From assembly GCA_025594325.1 (NCBI GenBank), contig JANHCV010000013.1, forward strand, positions 1,178,001 to 1,242,000: 64,000 nt of DNA. The letters run 5' to 3'. Under the pieces are notes generated by a model that did not search any database, was not told the origin of the DNA, and was given only the letters and a program-made list of their open reading frames with translations. Made by a program: the position numbers and the translations under genes. Every line of letters starts with the position of its first letter. Position 1 is the stretch's first letter. Below are positions 1 to 10,569 of the stretch, piece after piece. This DNA comes from Blastocladiella emersonii ATCC 22665. Taxonomy: Eukaryota > Blastocladiomycota > Blastocladiomycetes > Blastocladiales > Blastocladiaceae.

Positions 1-2
1 TG

Positions 3-755
3 ATTCGCACTTGGCGACTGCTCGGACTCGACGTACCCGATATGCTCGCGACCAGCGTCGTGCGAATGGTGTCTTCGCGCGAAAAATTTGGCGGAATCGT
101 GGCCGCTGTTCCGATTGACGAGTTGCTTGCTACTGTGAAGCTCTTCTTTGACCGCGGTCAGGCTGGCTCTCACTCGCAAGTGCTTTCGTGCATCATTGCT
201 CTCATGGTCTATCCTTCGAGTGAGCCCGAGTGGGAGCTCTACTTTGCTCAAGTCTCGAACGAACTGCTGGACGCTTTCATCGGCCCGCGCACCAAGTACT
301 GGCCCCTCGCGCTGGCCTGCACCGCGGAATTCTCCCTCTACGGAAGGCTCATGCCCGGGTACTCGATCAACCTGTTCTACGGCGCGTTCAGCGCGCTGCT
401 TACCATGCCCGGGGCTCCGGCCCGGCTTCCCAAGGTCTCGGCCGACTTGTTTGGGGTTTGCCTCTCCCAGATCCTTCACCGGTTCAGCAAGCACGCTTAC
501 CTCGCGACCTTCATCACTGAGACCCTCGAACTGCTGATCAAACACGACGTGGCGTGGTTCGTCGCATGGGTGCTGCCGCAGGCGATGCGACACAACTTGA
601 CGATGATCAACACCTATCTCGAGTTTCCCGACTTTGTGCTCGACCTCGTGACGCAGACGCCCGGCTGGCGCGAGGCGGCGGCGACCATCAGCGAGCCGCG
701 CAAGTGTAATCCGGTCCTGCAGCTGATCGTTCACGCGTATCTGAGCGTCGACTGA
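3..755 (+). CDS. C-terminal part of an unidentified helical protein (5' end outside window)
   Basis: The frame is open from the first bases of the window to a TGA at 753-755, giving at least 250 residues; the Met at base 42 is probably internal. The product is rich in leucine, alanine and aromatic residues with regularly spaced hydrophobic positions, which suggests a HEAT-like or other all-helical repeat protein. No signal peptide, catalytic motif or zinc ligand set is visible and I do not recognise the family. Codon use (C/G-ending) matches the confident genes further right, so the ORF is probably real. The next gene trace downstream, from 1011, is an unrelated fragment. Confidence 0.6.
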   Translation: MRTWRLLGLDVPDMLATSVVRMVSSREKFGGIVAAVPIDELLATVKLFFDRGQAGSHSQVLSCIIALMVYPSSEPEWELYFAQVSNELLDAFIGPRTKYWPLALACTAEFSLYGRLMPGYSINLFYGAFSALLTMPGAPARLPKVSADLFGVCLSQILHRFSKHAYLATFITETLELLIKHDVAWFVAWVLPQAMRHNLTMINTYLEFPDFVLDLVTQTPGWREAAATISEPRKCNPVLQLIVHAYLSVD

Positions 756-1010
756 GTTACGTCTCATGGTTGCCAGCGCGGCTACTTCCCTGGTCTGTCC
801 TGGTTTGTTTGTAATTATAGCATTACTTTCTCTTGCTCCGCCGCCATCTCTCGACAGGCAATTATTGTGAGGACGACTCGCGAGACGCGTTGCGAAATCA
901 TGTGAGTGAAGTGGAGCCAAAACGCGCGCGTTCCGGCCTTCACGTTCGCCTCGACGGCCTCACCCTCCCCACTGGCCTCCCATGCGAAACGAATGAAATA
1001 ACTCATTGTA

Positions 1011-1500
1011 ATGGATTCAGCGGCAGATTTTGTGCCGACGCAGACGAGCGCGACGACCATTCATGAAACTTTATCCGAACACGATGACCCGTTCCGCGGC
1101 ACACATGCCACCGACGCGTTCCTGTACCACGATGCGAGCCCTGCCGACCGCAGCCTCAGCGCCCTGTTGTGCGACTTCGGTGACTTGCGCTCAATCGCTC
1201 GTACTCTGGTCGAGGCCAAGCGCAAGGGTTCGCGGGCGAGCAAGTCGTTCACGCTCAACGAGCTAAGCGCCGAACCGATTGCTCGATCGCTTTTGATTCT
1301 TCACGCTCTCATGCACTCTGAGTTGGATAGTACGGTGCTGGATCGCTTCATTGGTCAGCTCTGGTTCTTGGACCATCTCAAAGTGTGCGCCGAAGCGTTC
1401 TGGCGAGCTCAGTTCGAAAAGTGCCTCAAGTTCGACTGGCTGGCAGCCGGCTCGCGGGTGCGCGTGTTTGATGACGCGACTCCCCGATCCCGGCCAAGTC
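1011..1500 (+). pseudogene. DUF4470-type N-terminal fragment (exon 1 only)
   Basis: From the ATG at 1011 the reading frame matches exon 1 of the intact gene at 35774-39152 almost residue for residue. Shared features are the opening MDS..F.PTQTSAT, the segment DPFR.T.ATD.FLYHDAS, LSALLC.F.DLRS.A.TL, SFTLN and EPIARSLLILHALM. The similarity stops near 1490, close to where the intact gene has its first splice donor; the frame then runs on in unrelated sequence to 1583. DUF4470 is a domain found at the N-terminus of fungal MYND-finger-associated proteins. The rest of the gene is absent here, so this is a truncated copy rather than a working gene. A recurrent ACGCGT-containing motif lies at 882-906 upstream. 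Confidence 0.65.
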
Positions 1501-1834
1501 CAAGACCTGGATCCGCGTGTAAGCGCTGTTCCAGCGCGCGGAGGGTCCGCCAGTTGTTACGCGATCAAGAGAAAGAGTTTTAGAATGGATGAAGAAAATA
1601 AAGCCAGATCACTTGCTTGCCATCCCACGCCACAGCTTGAGCGACTTGAATTTTGAGAAACAAACTCAACGCGAAGAGGTGACGCGATGCGCCACCGTTG
1701 AGATCACGCGGTGCTCGAGAGACGCCGCTCGACCCTGCCGGCGCCGATCGCCTCCCTTCCTACCTCACTTTCGCCGTCAACTACCTCGCCACACTTGATG
1801 CAATGGATTCAGATGACCCCGTATAAGTTGTGAT
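1501..1834. other. Junction between two gene fragments, no gene seen
   Basis: This stretch separates the truncated DUF4470-type fragment from the truncated helicase. It contains only short unsupported frames. Both neighbours lose their homology at its edges, so it looks like a rearrangement scar. Confidence 0.4.
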
Positions 1835-4086
1835 GAGTACACCGCGGCGTTTGACGCGTGTGCGGCGGCCGTCGACTCCAAGTCGTGCCGGTACTTCGAG
1901 GGCGCGCGCGCGCTGTCCATGTCGCGGCGGCTGCCGGCGATCTGGGACGTCGAGGACATGCGCGACCTCGGGCTCAAGTCGCGCGGGTGCCCGTATTTCG
2001 CGTCGCGCACGCTCGCCGAGACCGCCGACCTCGTCCTTTGTCCGTACAACTACCTGCTCGACCCGCAGATCCGCGCGTCCATGGGCATCAAGCTCGATAA
2101 CGACATCGTCGTGCTCGACGAGGCGCATAACGTCGAGGACGTGGCGCGCGAGGCCGCCGGGTCCGAGATCGAAGATATCCAGCTCGCGGCGCTCGCCAAG
2201 GAGCTCGCCGACCTCACCGAGTTCTTTGGCGAGATGGACGAGGGCGACGTCATTGCCCACTACGTCAGCGGTGTGCCCGACTACGCCGTGCTGCTCCGGC
2301 TCGTCGAGGCGCTCCAGGCGTTCCTCGCCGACCACGTCAAGTCGTTCCAGGAGGTGACGTTCGACCACAAGCTCAACGTGTACGCTTTGCCGACTCTCCG
2401 AGCCGACACGGACCAAACTCACACTCGCTTGCTCGCCCGCGCGTAGCGTCAACCCAGACACGTTCGTGCGACACCTCGGGACCAGCGGCGTGACGCTCGA
2501 CACGCTCGTCGATGTGCAGGCCGCGCTCGAGACGGTCAGCGCGTGCAAGGCCGACCAGCGCGAGAACTCCATGGTGCAGGTGATCTCGGACCCGGCGTTC
2601 CGCCTGATCGGCTCGCTGCTCCTGTCGCTTGGCAACCTGTTCGACCCGCGGTTCACGGCCGACTTCCATGTCATCGCCGTCGAGCGTATCGTGCGCGCCA
2701 ACACGGGCAAGACCAACGGCCGCAGCACAGGCGCGGGGAGCAGGCGGTCGAACAACAGCACGATTACCGACTGCACGTTTCCCTGCTTCATCATGTCCCC
2801 CGGCTCTGACCTGATCTGCGGTTGATCATGTAGACATGCGCGAGGAGCGGAAGCACAAGATGGCGCTGTGGTGCATGAACCCGGGCGTGACATTTTCGGC
2901 GCTCGGCAATCAGGCGCACTCGGTGCTCCTCATGAGCGGTACGCTGTCGCCCATGGGCACGTTCGCGTCGGAGCTGCAGGCCGACTTCCCGATCCGGCTC
3001 GAGGCCGACCACGTCATCCAGCTCGACCAGACGTGGGTCGGCGCCGTCAACTCGCCCGAGCTGATCGGCACCTACCAGCAGTCCGAGGCGCTCGAGTACC
3101 AGGACGCGATCGGGTGGGCCGTTGTCGAGCTCGCACGGCACGTCCCGCATGGCATTCTCGTGTTCGCGCCCAGCTACGCGTTCCTCGACAAGCTCATCAA
3201 CCGGTGGCGCCTCACGGGCGCCTACGACGCGCTCGAGCGCGCGAAAAAGGTGTTCACCGAGCCTCGTGCCGGCAAGGAGGCCGCGTTCGAGGACGCCATC
3301 AACGGGTTCTACGAGGCTGTCGAGGGGAGCTCGCAGCGCGAGCGCGATGTCGGGCACTGGCTCGGCGGCGGGTACGCTACTCTCATGTTGCTGTGGGAAC
3401 CGTGTGCGGGAGGCGGACTGGCTCGACTCGCTCCGTTTGTGTAGCGCGCTCATGTTTGGCGTGTACCGCGGCAAAGTGTCCGAGGGCATCGACTTTTCCA
3501 ATAACCGCGCGCGCGCCGTCGTGTGCATCGGGATCCCGTACCCGAGCGTGTACGTTCTCTCGCGCGCTGGTTCCCGCTCCGAACTTGTCACTCACCACCC
3601 ACCCCACCGCGTAGCATGGACAAGAAGGTGCAGCTCAAAAAGGCGTACAGCGACCGGCACCGGTACGCGCGCGGGCTGCTCTTGGGCAGCGACTGATACG
3701 ACATCCAGGCGTACCGCGCCATCAACCAGACGCTCGGCCGGTGCATCCGCCACCGCAACGACTGGGGCGCGCTCGTGCTCCTCGACCGCCGCTTCGCCAC
3801 GCCCAAGGCGCAGCAAGGTCTCTCCAAGTGGGTTCGCCCGCGCATCACCGTGTGGAACCACCTCGGCGCCGCGCTCGAGAACGTCGTCGGGTTCCTCGAG
3901 TACCGCGGCGTCAAGTACGCGCCGCTGCAGCTGCCAACCCGTGTCAAGGTATCCAAGGGCATCGACTTCAGCAACCGACGAGCGCGCTGTCGTGCGTACC
4001 AGGATTTCATCCTTCGCAGCGGGTCCGCATGGATTTTTGTGCCGTGCCCTGTCACCGCATCTGGGTCGTGTATCAAGGAAAATTGA
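1835..4086 (+). pseudogene. FANCJ/BRIP1-like DEAH helicase, truncated and interrupted
   Basis: Ordered segments match the FANCJ/BRIP1 family of Fe-S, XPD-type 5'-3' DNA helicases, which act in crosslink repair. They include CPYNYLLD, the DEAH box in VVLDEAHNVED (near 2115), CMNPGVTFS and LMSGTLSPM (about 2875-2955), motif V GKVSEGIDFS (about 3472), and motif VI QTLGRCIRHRNDWGAL (about 3728). Introns that restore the frame are 2380-2446, 3372-3444 and 3550-3614; one near 2686-2833 is uncertain. The first 200 or more residues, with the Walker A motif, are missing. An in-frame TGA at 3694-3696 falls where the family has Trp. After about 3945 a second, imperfect copy of motif V appears. This is a pseudogene. 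Confidence 0.8.
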
Positions 4087-4136
4087 ACATGTATATGAAA
4101 TTGAACGACATTGGACTCGGTGGCGAATTCCGAATT

Positions 4137-4705
4137 CTACGCGTAGATCTGAGGCATCCCGCGCCGCTCGCACTCGTCGCGGAGCAAGGCACGGAACTCG
4201 ATCGATTGTGCGGTATCCGTCGCCACCGCGAACAAGTCCGCCAGAGCTTTGCACAGGGCTGCTTCCTTGCCGAGGCATCGGTCAAAGATCACAGACGCGG
4301 CGGCGAGGAGCCACTTGTGCGACCGAAGCCCATCCAGGGCTCCGCACGGGAGCATGCGCCAGACGAACGGTGGGCTCGTGACGCTGACCCGCACAAGATC
4401 GTTGACAAGGACGTCGGGTGCGGCGCGGTACAGCTGCTCAATGATCCACGCCGTCTTGGTGCCTGGTCCTCAAACGCCGCTCGCGGCTTTGCCGCGTCGC
4501 AGAAAGTCTGCGCGGCAGAGCGCCTTGCGTGAGAACAACGAAAAGCGAACGGGGTCCGGGATCGCGTCGGCCATGAGCGTGAATTTGGTGAATTTGGTGA
4601 GCACAGTGTGAAGCGCGTACTGCCACGGTGCCCATGAGGGATCGGGCAGGTCGGCGGGCAGCAGCAGTGCGTTGGATCCCGCGGAAGCGCGTGCGATAGG
4701 GTGGA
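4137..4705 (-). pseudogene. Remnant of an unidentified helical protein, in-frame stop
   Basis: On the minus strand a coherent frame runs from about 4705 (LPDPSWAPWQYALHTVLTKF) to a stop at 4137-4139 (CERRGMPQIYA). It is interrupted by one in-frame TGA near 4479 with matching coding character on both sides. The product is helical and leucine/alanine rich; no domain is recognised. It lies just downstream of, and in the same orientation as, the F-box-like gene at 4725-6775, but the stop of that gene separates them. It may be the decayed 3' part of a neighbour or a further member of a local family. Confidence 0.45.
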
Positions 4706-4724
4706 TAGGCGGACCCGAAAAGTG

Positions 4725-6775
4725 CTAACCGTCATCGTCATCGCCATCGTCCGCGGAGAGGAAATACGATTTGTACAAACCTATCGGCGGAGCGTTGCGC
4801 AGGCCCTCGCGCGTGAAGTAAGCAAGCGAAAGCGGGTCCATGTACGCCTCGACGCGCGATTTCCAGCGACGAGTGCCGCGCCGGACCTCGGTCAGCAGCA
4901 GCTTGTACATGTGCCAGTGGGCAAATGGGTATTCGAGCGATTCAGGAGTGCCGAGCCAGACAAATTCTTCATGGGCAGCCCGTTGGTCGCAAAGGAGTCC
5001 AACAAGCAAGTGCCCGTGAGTGACGGCCAGAGCAGGCTCGAAATCCCAACGTTTGTGCTCAGGGGCGTCCCGGAGCGTACGGTCGTACTCACTGAGCACA
5101 TAACGAGGGCCGCGATAGTTGAAAAGGAACGCAAGCACGTCGTTGAGAGCACCAAGACGGGCAAGTTCTGTCTGACTGATATGGCAGAGAGGAAAAGCTC
5201 CACCGACATTGTGCCGAATCGCAATCTCGATGATTGAGGTGACATCCAGGACGAGTGCGTCAAAGTCACTGACTGGATAAATAAGCCAGTCGCTTCGAGT
5301 CTTGCGATCGTCGGGTGAGTACCCAAGATTCGGTTTGTCAGCAGCCGAGTCTCCAAAGCGGTTGAGGCCCATGGCAAGCATCATGGCTACAAAATTCGTT
5401 CGGGTTAGCTTACTTGCACGGCACCGTGCAATGAACGCAATGAGCCCGGACCCTGCGCAAGCGAGCGTTGTATACAGTGCTCATTGGATTTACGAGCGAA
5501 TCGATGTAAAGTGCACGACTTAGAGCGGACAAGAAGGAGGAGGAGCTCGGACGTTCTCTCCATGCCAACGGCGCTGCATTCGTCGAGAGCCAACACTCGC
5601 TCCTCGAGATCGAGCAGGTCGCCAGTCTCTAGAAGCGTGTCAAGAGGTGTTCCATCAAGTACAGCTGAAGTCAATTCGTCGTAATCTTCTGAGTCAAGTC
5701 TAATGAGCTCCTCGTAGTTGTCGAACTGGCGAATCATTTTGAGCGTGCATTTGACGCTGCACGCTCCAGCGTACGTGCGCGCAATGGAAAGTGTACTCAG
5801 GCGGCAGAGATGCTGGCCGTAATCGCCAAGAAACCACCGAAGCGTCTCGATCACGAGGGCCGTAGGAAGCGAAGGGTGGCAGGCTGTAACCGCAAGTTTG
5901 ACCCACTCTTGGCACACCCGAGTGCTGTGGTAGTGGGCTTTGTACACGCCGTAGTTGGACGACTCGAGGAAGCCGAGTACCTCGGGCCGCCACCATTTGA
6001 GAGCGACGAGCACAAGAAAATCGAGGAACGTTGGCCAAATGTCGTCGTAGGGAGCCGGTTCTCCAAAGCCAACTTTGTTGTTGGGCATAAGGTCCACGGT
6101 CGCATCGTTGACGGGGACCCGCCAGTCGAGGTCGAGTCCAAACCAATGACAAGGGCGCATCCTGCGACAGCCGATATGCGTGTGCTCAATTGTATCAAGT
6201 ACGAAGCGAAGGTTGTCAATGCGTCCTTGAGCAGCAAACAGGATCGCGAGCCGGTGAAGGACAAAGAAATTCGGGCTGGGCAAAACACTGCGATTGCTGT
6301 AACATTCATTCGAGCAGTAACTGAAGGAATTGCACCAAACCTCGTCGTCGGTGTCAATCAGCGGATTGGGCAGCACCGGTGCGAAGCGACGGCAGATCCG
6401 AGCGAGCGTCGTTGCGTTGAAAATGTCAGGGCTCGGGAGCCAGCGAGCCGAGTCGTTTGTTCGATTCAAAGCAGCAGCTTCCTCGCGAGCCGCAAGATAA
6501 GCAAGATAAAATCCGAATGGCATAGCAACTGTAGCATACTCGCGGTCAGGGTAGACATCAGAGGGTGCCTGCCAACCGCAGAGCTCGGGCCAAGACGCAT
6601 AAATGTAGCGCAAGTGCCATTGAGTGGCAGGGTCCGCTGCGACCGTCGCCAGACCAGCCGTAGCAAGCGGGACGATGGGCCGGGGGGCAGCAAGACAAAG
6701 CACCGCCGCCAAAAGCTCGACGGGGAGGTCCGTTAAGCGCAGCGGACGTGTTGCATCTACTTCATGAGCTTCCAT
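4725..6775 (-). CDS. F-box-like protein, two exons, 661 aa
   Basis: Exon 1 is 6775-5452 and exon 2 is 5386-4725. A 65 bp intron (5451-5387) ends in TTTTGTAG and restores the frame between two open segments, giving 661 codons plus stop. Residues about 14-50 (LTDLPVELLAAVLCL) resemble an F-box, the adaptor that links substrates to Skp1 in SCF ubiquitin ligases. The rest is a long helical region without recognised repeats, and the C-terminus is acidic (SADDGDDDDG). The N-terminus resembles those of the F-box-like ORFs at 15663-15953 and 17757-18320. A copia-type retrotransposon begins 28 bp upstream of the ATG, so the original promoter is separated from the gene. Function in ubiquitination is inference. 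Confidence 0.7.
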
Positions 6776-6797
6776 TGCGTTCGTGACTGTCTTGTTC

Positions 6798-6802
6798 GGC
6801 GG
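6798..6802. repeat. Target site duplication (left), GGCGG
   Basis: The five bases before the 5' LTR, GGCGG, are repeated directly after the 3' LTR at 14262-14266. Five-base duplications are normal for Ty1/copia integration and fix both ends of the element. Confidence 0.8.
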
Positions 6803-7127
6803 AGTTCAAGTACACACGCGCACGCTGGCCCAACCGCGAGAGACGCGTCGGGCAATCATGCGAGTGGCACGCGCCGGCGGCGCCACACTTCCAGTCACCG
6901 CCTGCGGACTGCCTCGCCGCGGGGTCGCACGCTCACCTCAAGCGAGCGTCTCCGCTCCCTCTGGTTTTGTTCGAGATCGCTGCTACTATTGGCCGTCGTT
7001 ATACACCATTTCCTCCCTTCTGCGTCTACCTCCTTCGCCGTGTCCATCACCGTCTCCGTCATCTCCTCAGCCTTCCGTGCATCGTGCTCAACCTTCCTCT
7101 CGCACCCTGCACCTGTACGCTTCAACT
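6803..7127 (+). repeat. 5' LTR
   Basis: 325 bp, matching 13937-14261 at a constant offset of 7134 bases with two visible substitutions (TTGGCC versus TTAGCC, and ACACCATTT versus ACACCCTTT). It begins AGTTCAAG and ends CTTCAACT. It contains the dispersed motif GAGACGCGTCGGGC followed by AATCATGCGAG at about 6839-6864, which resembles sequences found elsewhere in this window. Confidence 0.9.
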
Positions 7128-7142
7128 GGTTATGAGCCCTGC
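7128..7142 (+). other. Primer binding site complementary to the initiator tRNA-Met anticodon arm
   Basis: Directly after the 5' LTR comes GGTTATGAGCCCTGC. Its complement, GCAGGGCTCATAACC, is the anticodon stem-loop of fungal initiator tRNA-Met (CAT anticodon included), by comparison with the yeast tRNA as I remember it. Priming from an internally cleaved half of tRNA-iMet is established for Drosophila copia and relatives. The match begins at the base after the LTR, which supports the LTR boundary. Confidence 0.8.
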
Positions 7143-7431
7143 TCGCCCTTGAAGCTCGATGTACGTACGGCCTCTGCTTCCTCCAAGTCGCTTCCACACC
7201 TCCCTGCCGCCGCGCGGTCACTGCACCTGCGCCCGCTGTACTGGCGTGGGCCGCGGACCGTGCGAGCGGCCAAGCACCAGGGCGGGAATCGCTGCCTGCC
7301 CCGGTGGCGGGTCCCAGTGCCTGCAGCGGTTGACACGGGGCCGCCAGCGCGGTTAGCCCGGCCGCCCACCTCCGTTCTCCCTCACGTCGACATGTGCGCC
7401 ACCTCGCGCTCACGGCAGCAGATCGTGCCGT

Positions 7432-7770
7432 TGGGTATCCCGCGTATCAGTGCACCACCGCCTTGCGCGTTAGCCAAGTGCGCACACTGTGTTAGCAGAT
7501 ACCCTTCCGCACAATAGTCGCAATGACGGAAACCGCGTTCGCCACCCGTGTTCGCAGCGGTTCGCGCCGCTGGGCGTCCCACGAATCGGTGCACCACCGC
7601 CTTGCGCGTTAGCCAAGTGCGCACACCGTATTAGCAGACCCCGCGCCGTGCGTTCCAGCAACCTCCCCGCCGCCGGGCGTCCCGCGTATCAGTGCACCAC
7701 CGCCTTGCGCGTTAGCCAAGTGCGCACACCGTGTAAGCAGACCCCGCGCGGCGCGTTGCATCATCCCCTG
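7432..7770 (+). repeat. Three-copy tandem repeat in the retrotransposon leader
   Basis: A core of about 38 bp (GTGCACCACCGCC...AAGTGCGCACAC) starts at 7450, 7589 and 7692, each time preceded by a TCCCRCGWATC-like stretch and followed by TTAGCAGA or TAAGCAGA. Copies are 104-139 bp apart and nearly identical in the core. The repeat creates frames in several phases but none with coding character. It occupies the position where gag would be expected. Confidence 0.75.
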
Positions 7771-8749
7771 CCTGTGAGCCTCGGACGCGTTCCCCGATGT
7801 GATGTGTGTGTGGTTGCGACCAGGAGAAGCGGGCGTTGTGCGTGCGCGAGTGTGGGTCGCCCTTTGCGGTCACCTCCAATGCACTTTGATCTGCTCACTC
7901 CTCCTCTCGCCCCGCCGTCCGTCGTTTAGAAGTACTCGCAACACTTCGCTCCCCTTGCTCCGTATCTGGCTCGGTTCCCTTGGAACCTCTCTGGCATCTC
8001 CACCATGTATGGCTCCCCGACAACGTAGGGCGACCATGCATCGCCCCTCACACTCACGCACGCTTACCTGCACAGACCAACTATGCACACCACACAATCT
8101 TGCACTATGATGGGCGCACCTGCACCGCCAGCACCTCTCCGCGCCACCATGCTTGCCTCGCGTCGCTCTGCGAACAGTCGCGCCCTCCCCGCGCCGTCTT
8201 GCGGGCAACGGCGTTGCAATCGCTGCGCAGCTGGCTGCCTTGCCCCGCTCGCCTCGCATCGTCGCGCGAGTACCAGCACTGCGTGCCTGCTCGCCATCGC
8301 GCTCCTCGCGGACTCTTGGCCATCTCCCGCAGTGCACGACGTGGCATCACACTCATCACGCACAATCTGAGCCCCTACGCTCCGCCTACCTGCTGGTTCG
8401 GCGCGGGGTCCCACATCCCGCTCGCCATCCGATCTCCCGCGACACGAACCACTCCACACGCTCTCCGCCATCCTACGTTCCGCACGTCCCCAACTCGCTC
8501 CTCGCCCTTGTGGAAACCGCGCGTCCCGTGTGACGTCAGTCCTTGCACGGTCCACGGCGCCCTACCGCCCTGTTGGCCGTGTACACTCGCGCTACCCACG
8601 CTCGCGTAATCCACGGTGCACCACGCTGTTCGGCCCCGGCCGAGCCGCAGTTCCCCGATTGCACTCGCGCAAGCTGTGCATTCCGCGCGGCATCCCGCTC
8701 GCTGACTCGCTTGCGCGATCCACGTCTTCCCGCGCGACACCTGCTCTCG

Positions 8750-9990
8750 CGTGAGTTGCGCACACCGCTCGTCGCCCACTAGCGCGACGCGCGCGTCCCG
8801 CTCGTCGCCCGCTCGTACGACCCGCGACATCCCGCTTGGCGCCGGCACTTGTGCGAGCTGCGGAACCCGCATGACGCCCGCACTCGCGCCATCCGCACCA
8901 CCCGCTCGTCGCCCGTTCGCGCGATCCGCGCGTCCTGCACGTCGCGCAGTCCGCGCGTCTCGCTCGTCGCCCACTCGTGCAATCCACGCGTTCCGCTCGT
9001 CGCCCGTTCGCGCGATCCGCGCGTCCCGCTCGTCACCTGCACCCGCGCGAGCTGTGCGTCCTTCTCGCCGCCTGCGCTCGCGCGATCCGCGACGTCCCGC
9101 ATGGCACTCGCTACTAGATCGAGCTGTGCATCCCGCTAGCCGCTGGCGCTCGCGTGATCCGCGACATCCTTCGCGGCCCCTGCGCCCGCGCGATCCGCGT
9201 TTTTCCCGCTCGCCACCTGCACTTGCGCGGCCAACGGTACCCTGTCCTCCGCCTGCGCCCACGCGATCCGCGACATCTTGCACGGTGCCTGCGCTCGCGC
9301 GATCCGCAACACCACGCTCGTCGTCTACGCTCGCGCGATCCGCGGCATCATGATCGCTGTCGGCGCTCGTGCGACCAGTGATACCCCGTTCGCCACCTGC
9401 GCTCGCGCGATCCGCGGCATCCCGTCGCGCACCGGCGCTCGCGCGATTTGCGGCATCCCGCTCGTCGCACGCGTCGCGCATCCCCCTTGCCGCCCGCGCT
9501 CACGCGATCCCGTGACGCTCCACCACGGCGCACACGCCCGCGCGATCCACGGCATTGCGCTCAGCGCCCACACTCGCGCAATCCGCGGCACCCGCTCGAC
9601 GCACGCGCTCGCGCGATCCGCAGCACCTTCTCGCCGCCTGCGCTCACGCTGGCCGCGCACCCCGCTCGCTGTGCGCCCTCACGCGAGGCGCGCGCTGACA
9701 GCACCCCGTTCGCCATCCGCATTTGCGCTACCCACGGCACCCCGCTCGCCCGCTTGACTCGCACAATTTGCGGTATCCCGCTCGCACGCTGGACCCGCAC
9801 GACCCGCAGCATCCCGCTCGTCTTCCAACGTCGCACAAGTCGCACATCCTTCTCGCCAAAGGCACCTGCGCGATCTGCGGCACCCCGCTCGCTTCGCGCA
9901 CCCTCCTCGCCGTACGCGCCTGCGCGATTCGCGCATCCCGCTCACCGCATGCGCTTGCGCGTGCTGCATCATCCCGCCTGCAGTTCACAC
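8750..9990 (+). repeat. Degenerate minisatellite of about 33-36 bp units inside the retrotransposon
   Basis: For about 1.2 kb the sequence repeats the words CGCGCGATCCGCG, CATCCCGCTCG and TCGCC at roughly 33-36 bp spacing, with many substitutions and small indels; more than 25 units can be followed. Because unit length is close to a multiple of three, low-complexity Arg/Ala/Ser-rich frames run through it on both strands. These are repeat artefacts, not genes. Confidence 0.75.
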
Positions 9991-10369
9991 TCTGTTGAAC
10001 TGCTGCGCCTTACCTGCTGGGTGCTGCCTCGTGGTTACCTCCTGTCACACTCCCTATCCGCTGCTACGCGGCCTGCTGCAGCCCTTTGCGCGCTGCGCGC
10101 CGTGCTCGCACCGCTGTGCGCTCCCTGCATGCCCCTGCGCTTGCTCCTGCCTCGTGGTGGTTGGGGGAGCGGCCGCGTCTGTCCTGCCTCTCGCTGTTGG
10201 GGGAGTGGCCGCGCCTGTCTTGCCGCTCGCCATTGGGGGAGTTGCTGCGCCCGTCCCGCTGCCCGCCATTGACGAGCCTGAGCTGGCCACCATTGCCGAT
10301 GGGTTCTACGCCAACGCCACGCTCCTGCCCGACCGGCTCAACGCCATCAAGGCGGCCGCGGCAACGACG

Positions 10370-10549
10370 CGCCGCTCGCCGTTGGGGGAGCCGCTGCGCC
10401 CAATCCGCCGCTCACTGTCGGGGGAGCTGCTGCGCCTGACCCGCCGCTCGCTGTCGGGGGAGCCGCTGCGCCCAACCCGCCGCTCGCCGTCGGGGGAGCC
10501 GCTGCGCCCGACCCGCCGCTCGCCGTCGGGGGAGCCGCCGCACCTCGCC
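10370..10549 (+). repeat. Five tandem 36 bp units just upstream of pol
   Basis: Units start at 10370, 10406, 10442, 10478 and 10514; each has the form CGCCGCTCGCYGTCGGGGGA followed by GCCGCTGCGCCC plus four variable bases. They are in frame with the pol ORF and encode a 12-residue Pro/Ala/Gly repeat (PPLAVGGAAAPD/N). Looser relatives of the unit occur at about 10155-10265 in a different frame. Confidence 0.85.
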
Positions 10550-10569
10550 CGTCCAACATCTCCATTGAG

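Noticed and set aside
1781-2893. 370-codon minus-strand ORF opposite the FANCJ-like sequence
   Set aside because: Antisense shadow; the plus strand carries the helicase motifs in order.
3694-4480. TGA read as an amino acid (two genes with in-frame TGA in coding-like context)
   Set aside because: Confident genes in the window end in TGA (for example the RasGEF), and both TGA-containing loci show other signs of decay.
8375-9481. 368-codon minus-strand ORF with repeated Arg/Ala/Gly/Ser words
   Set aside because: Produced by the 33-36 bp minisatellite of the retrotransposon; similar frames occur on both strands.
8750-9990. CRISPR-like array
   Set aside because: Regularly spaced similar words, but no constant repeat with unique spacers, and the host is eukaryotic; it is a degenerate minisatellite.
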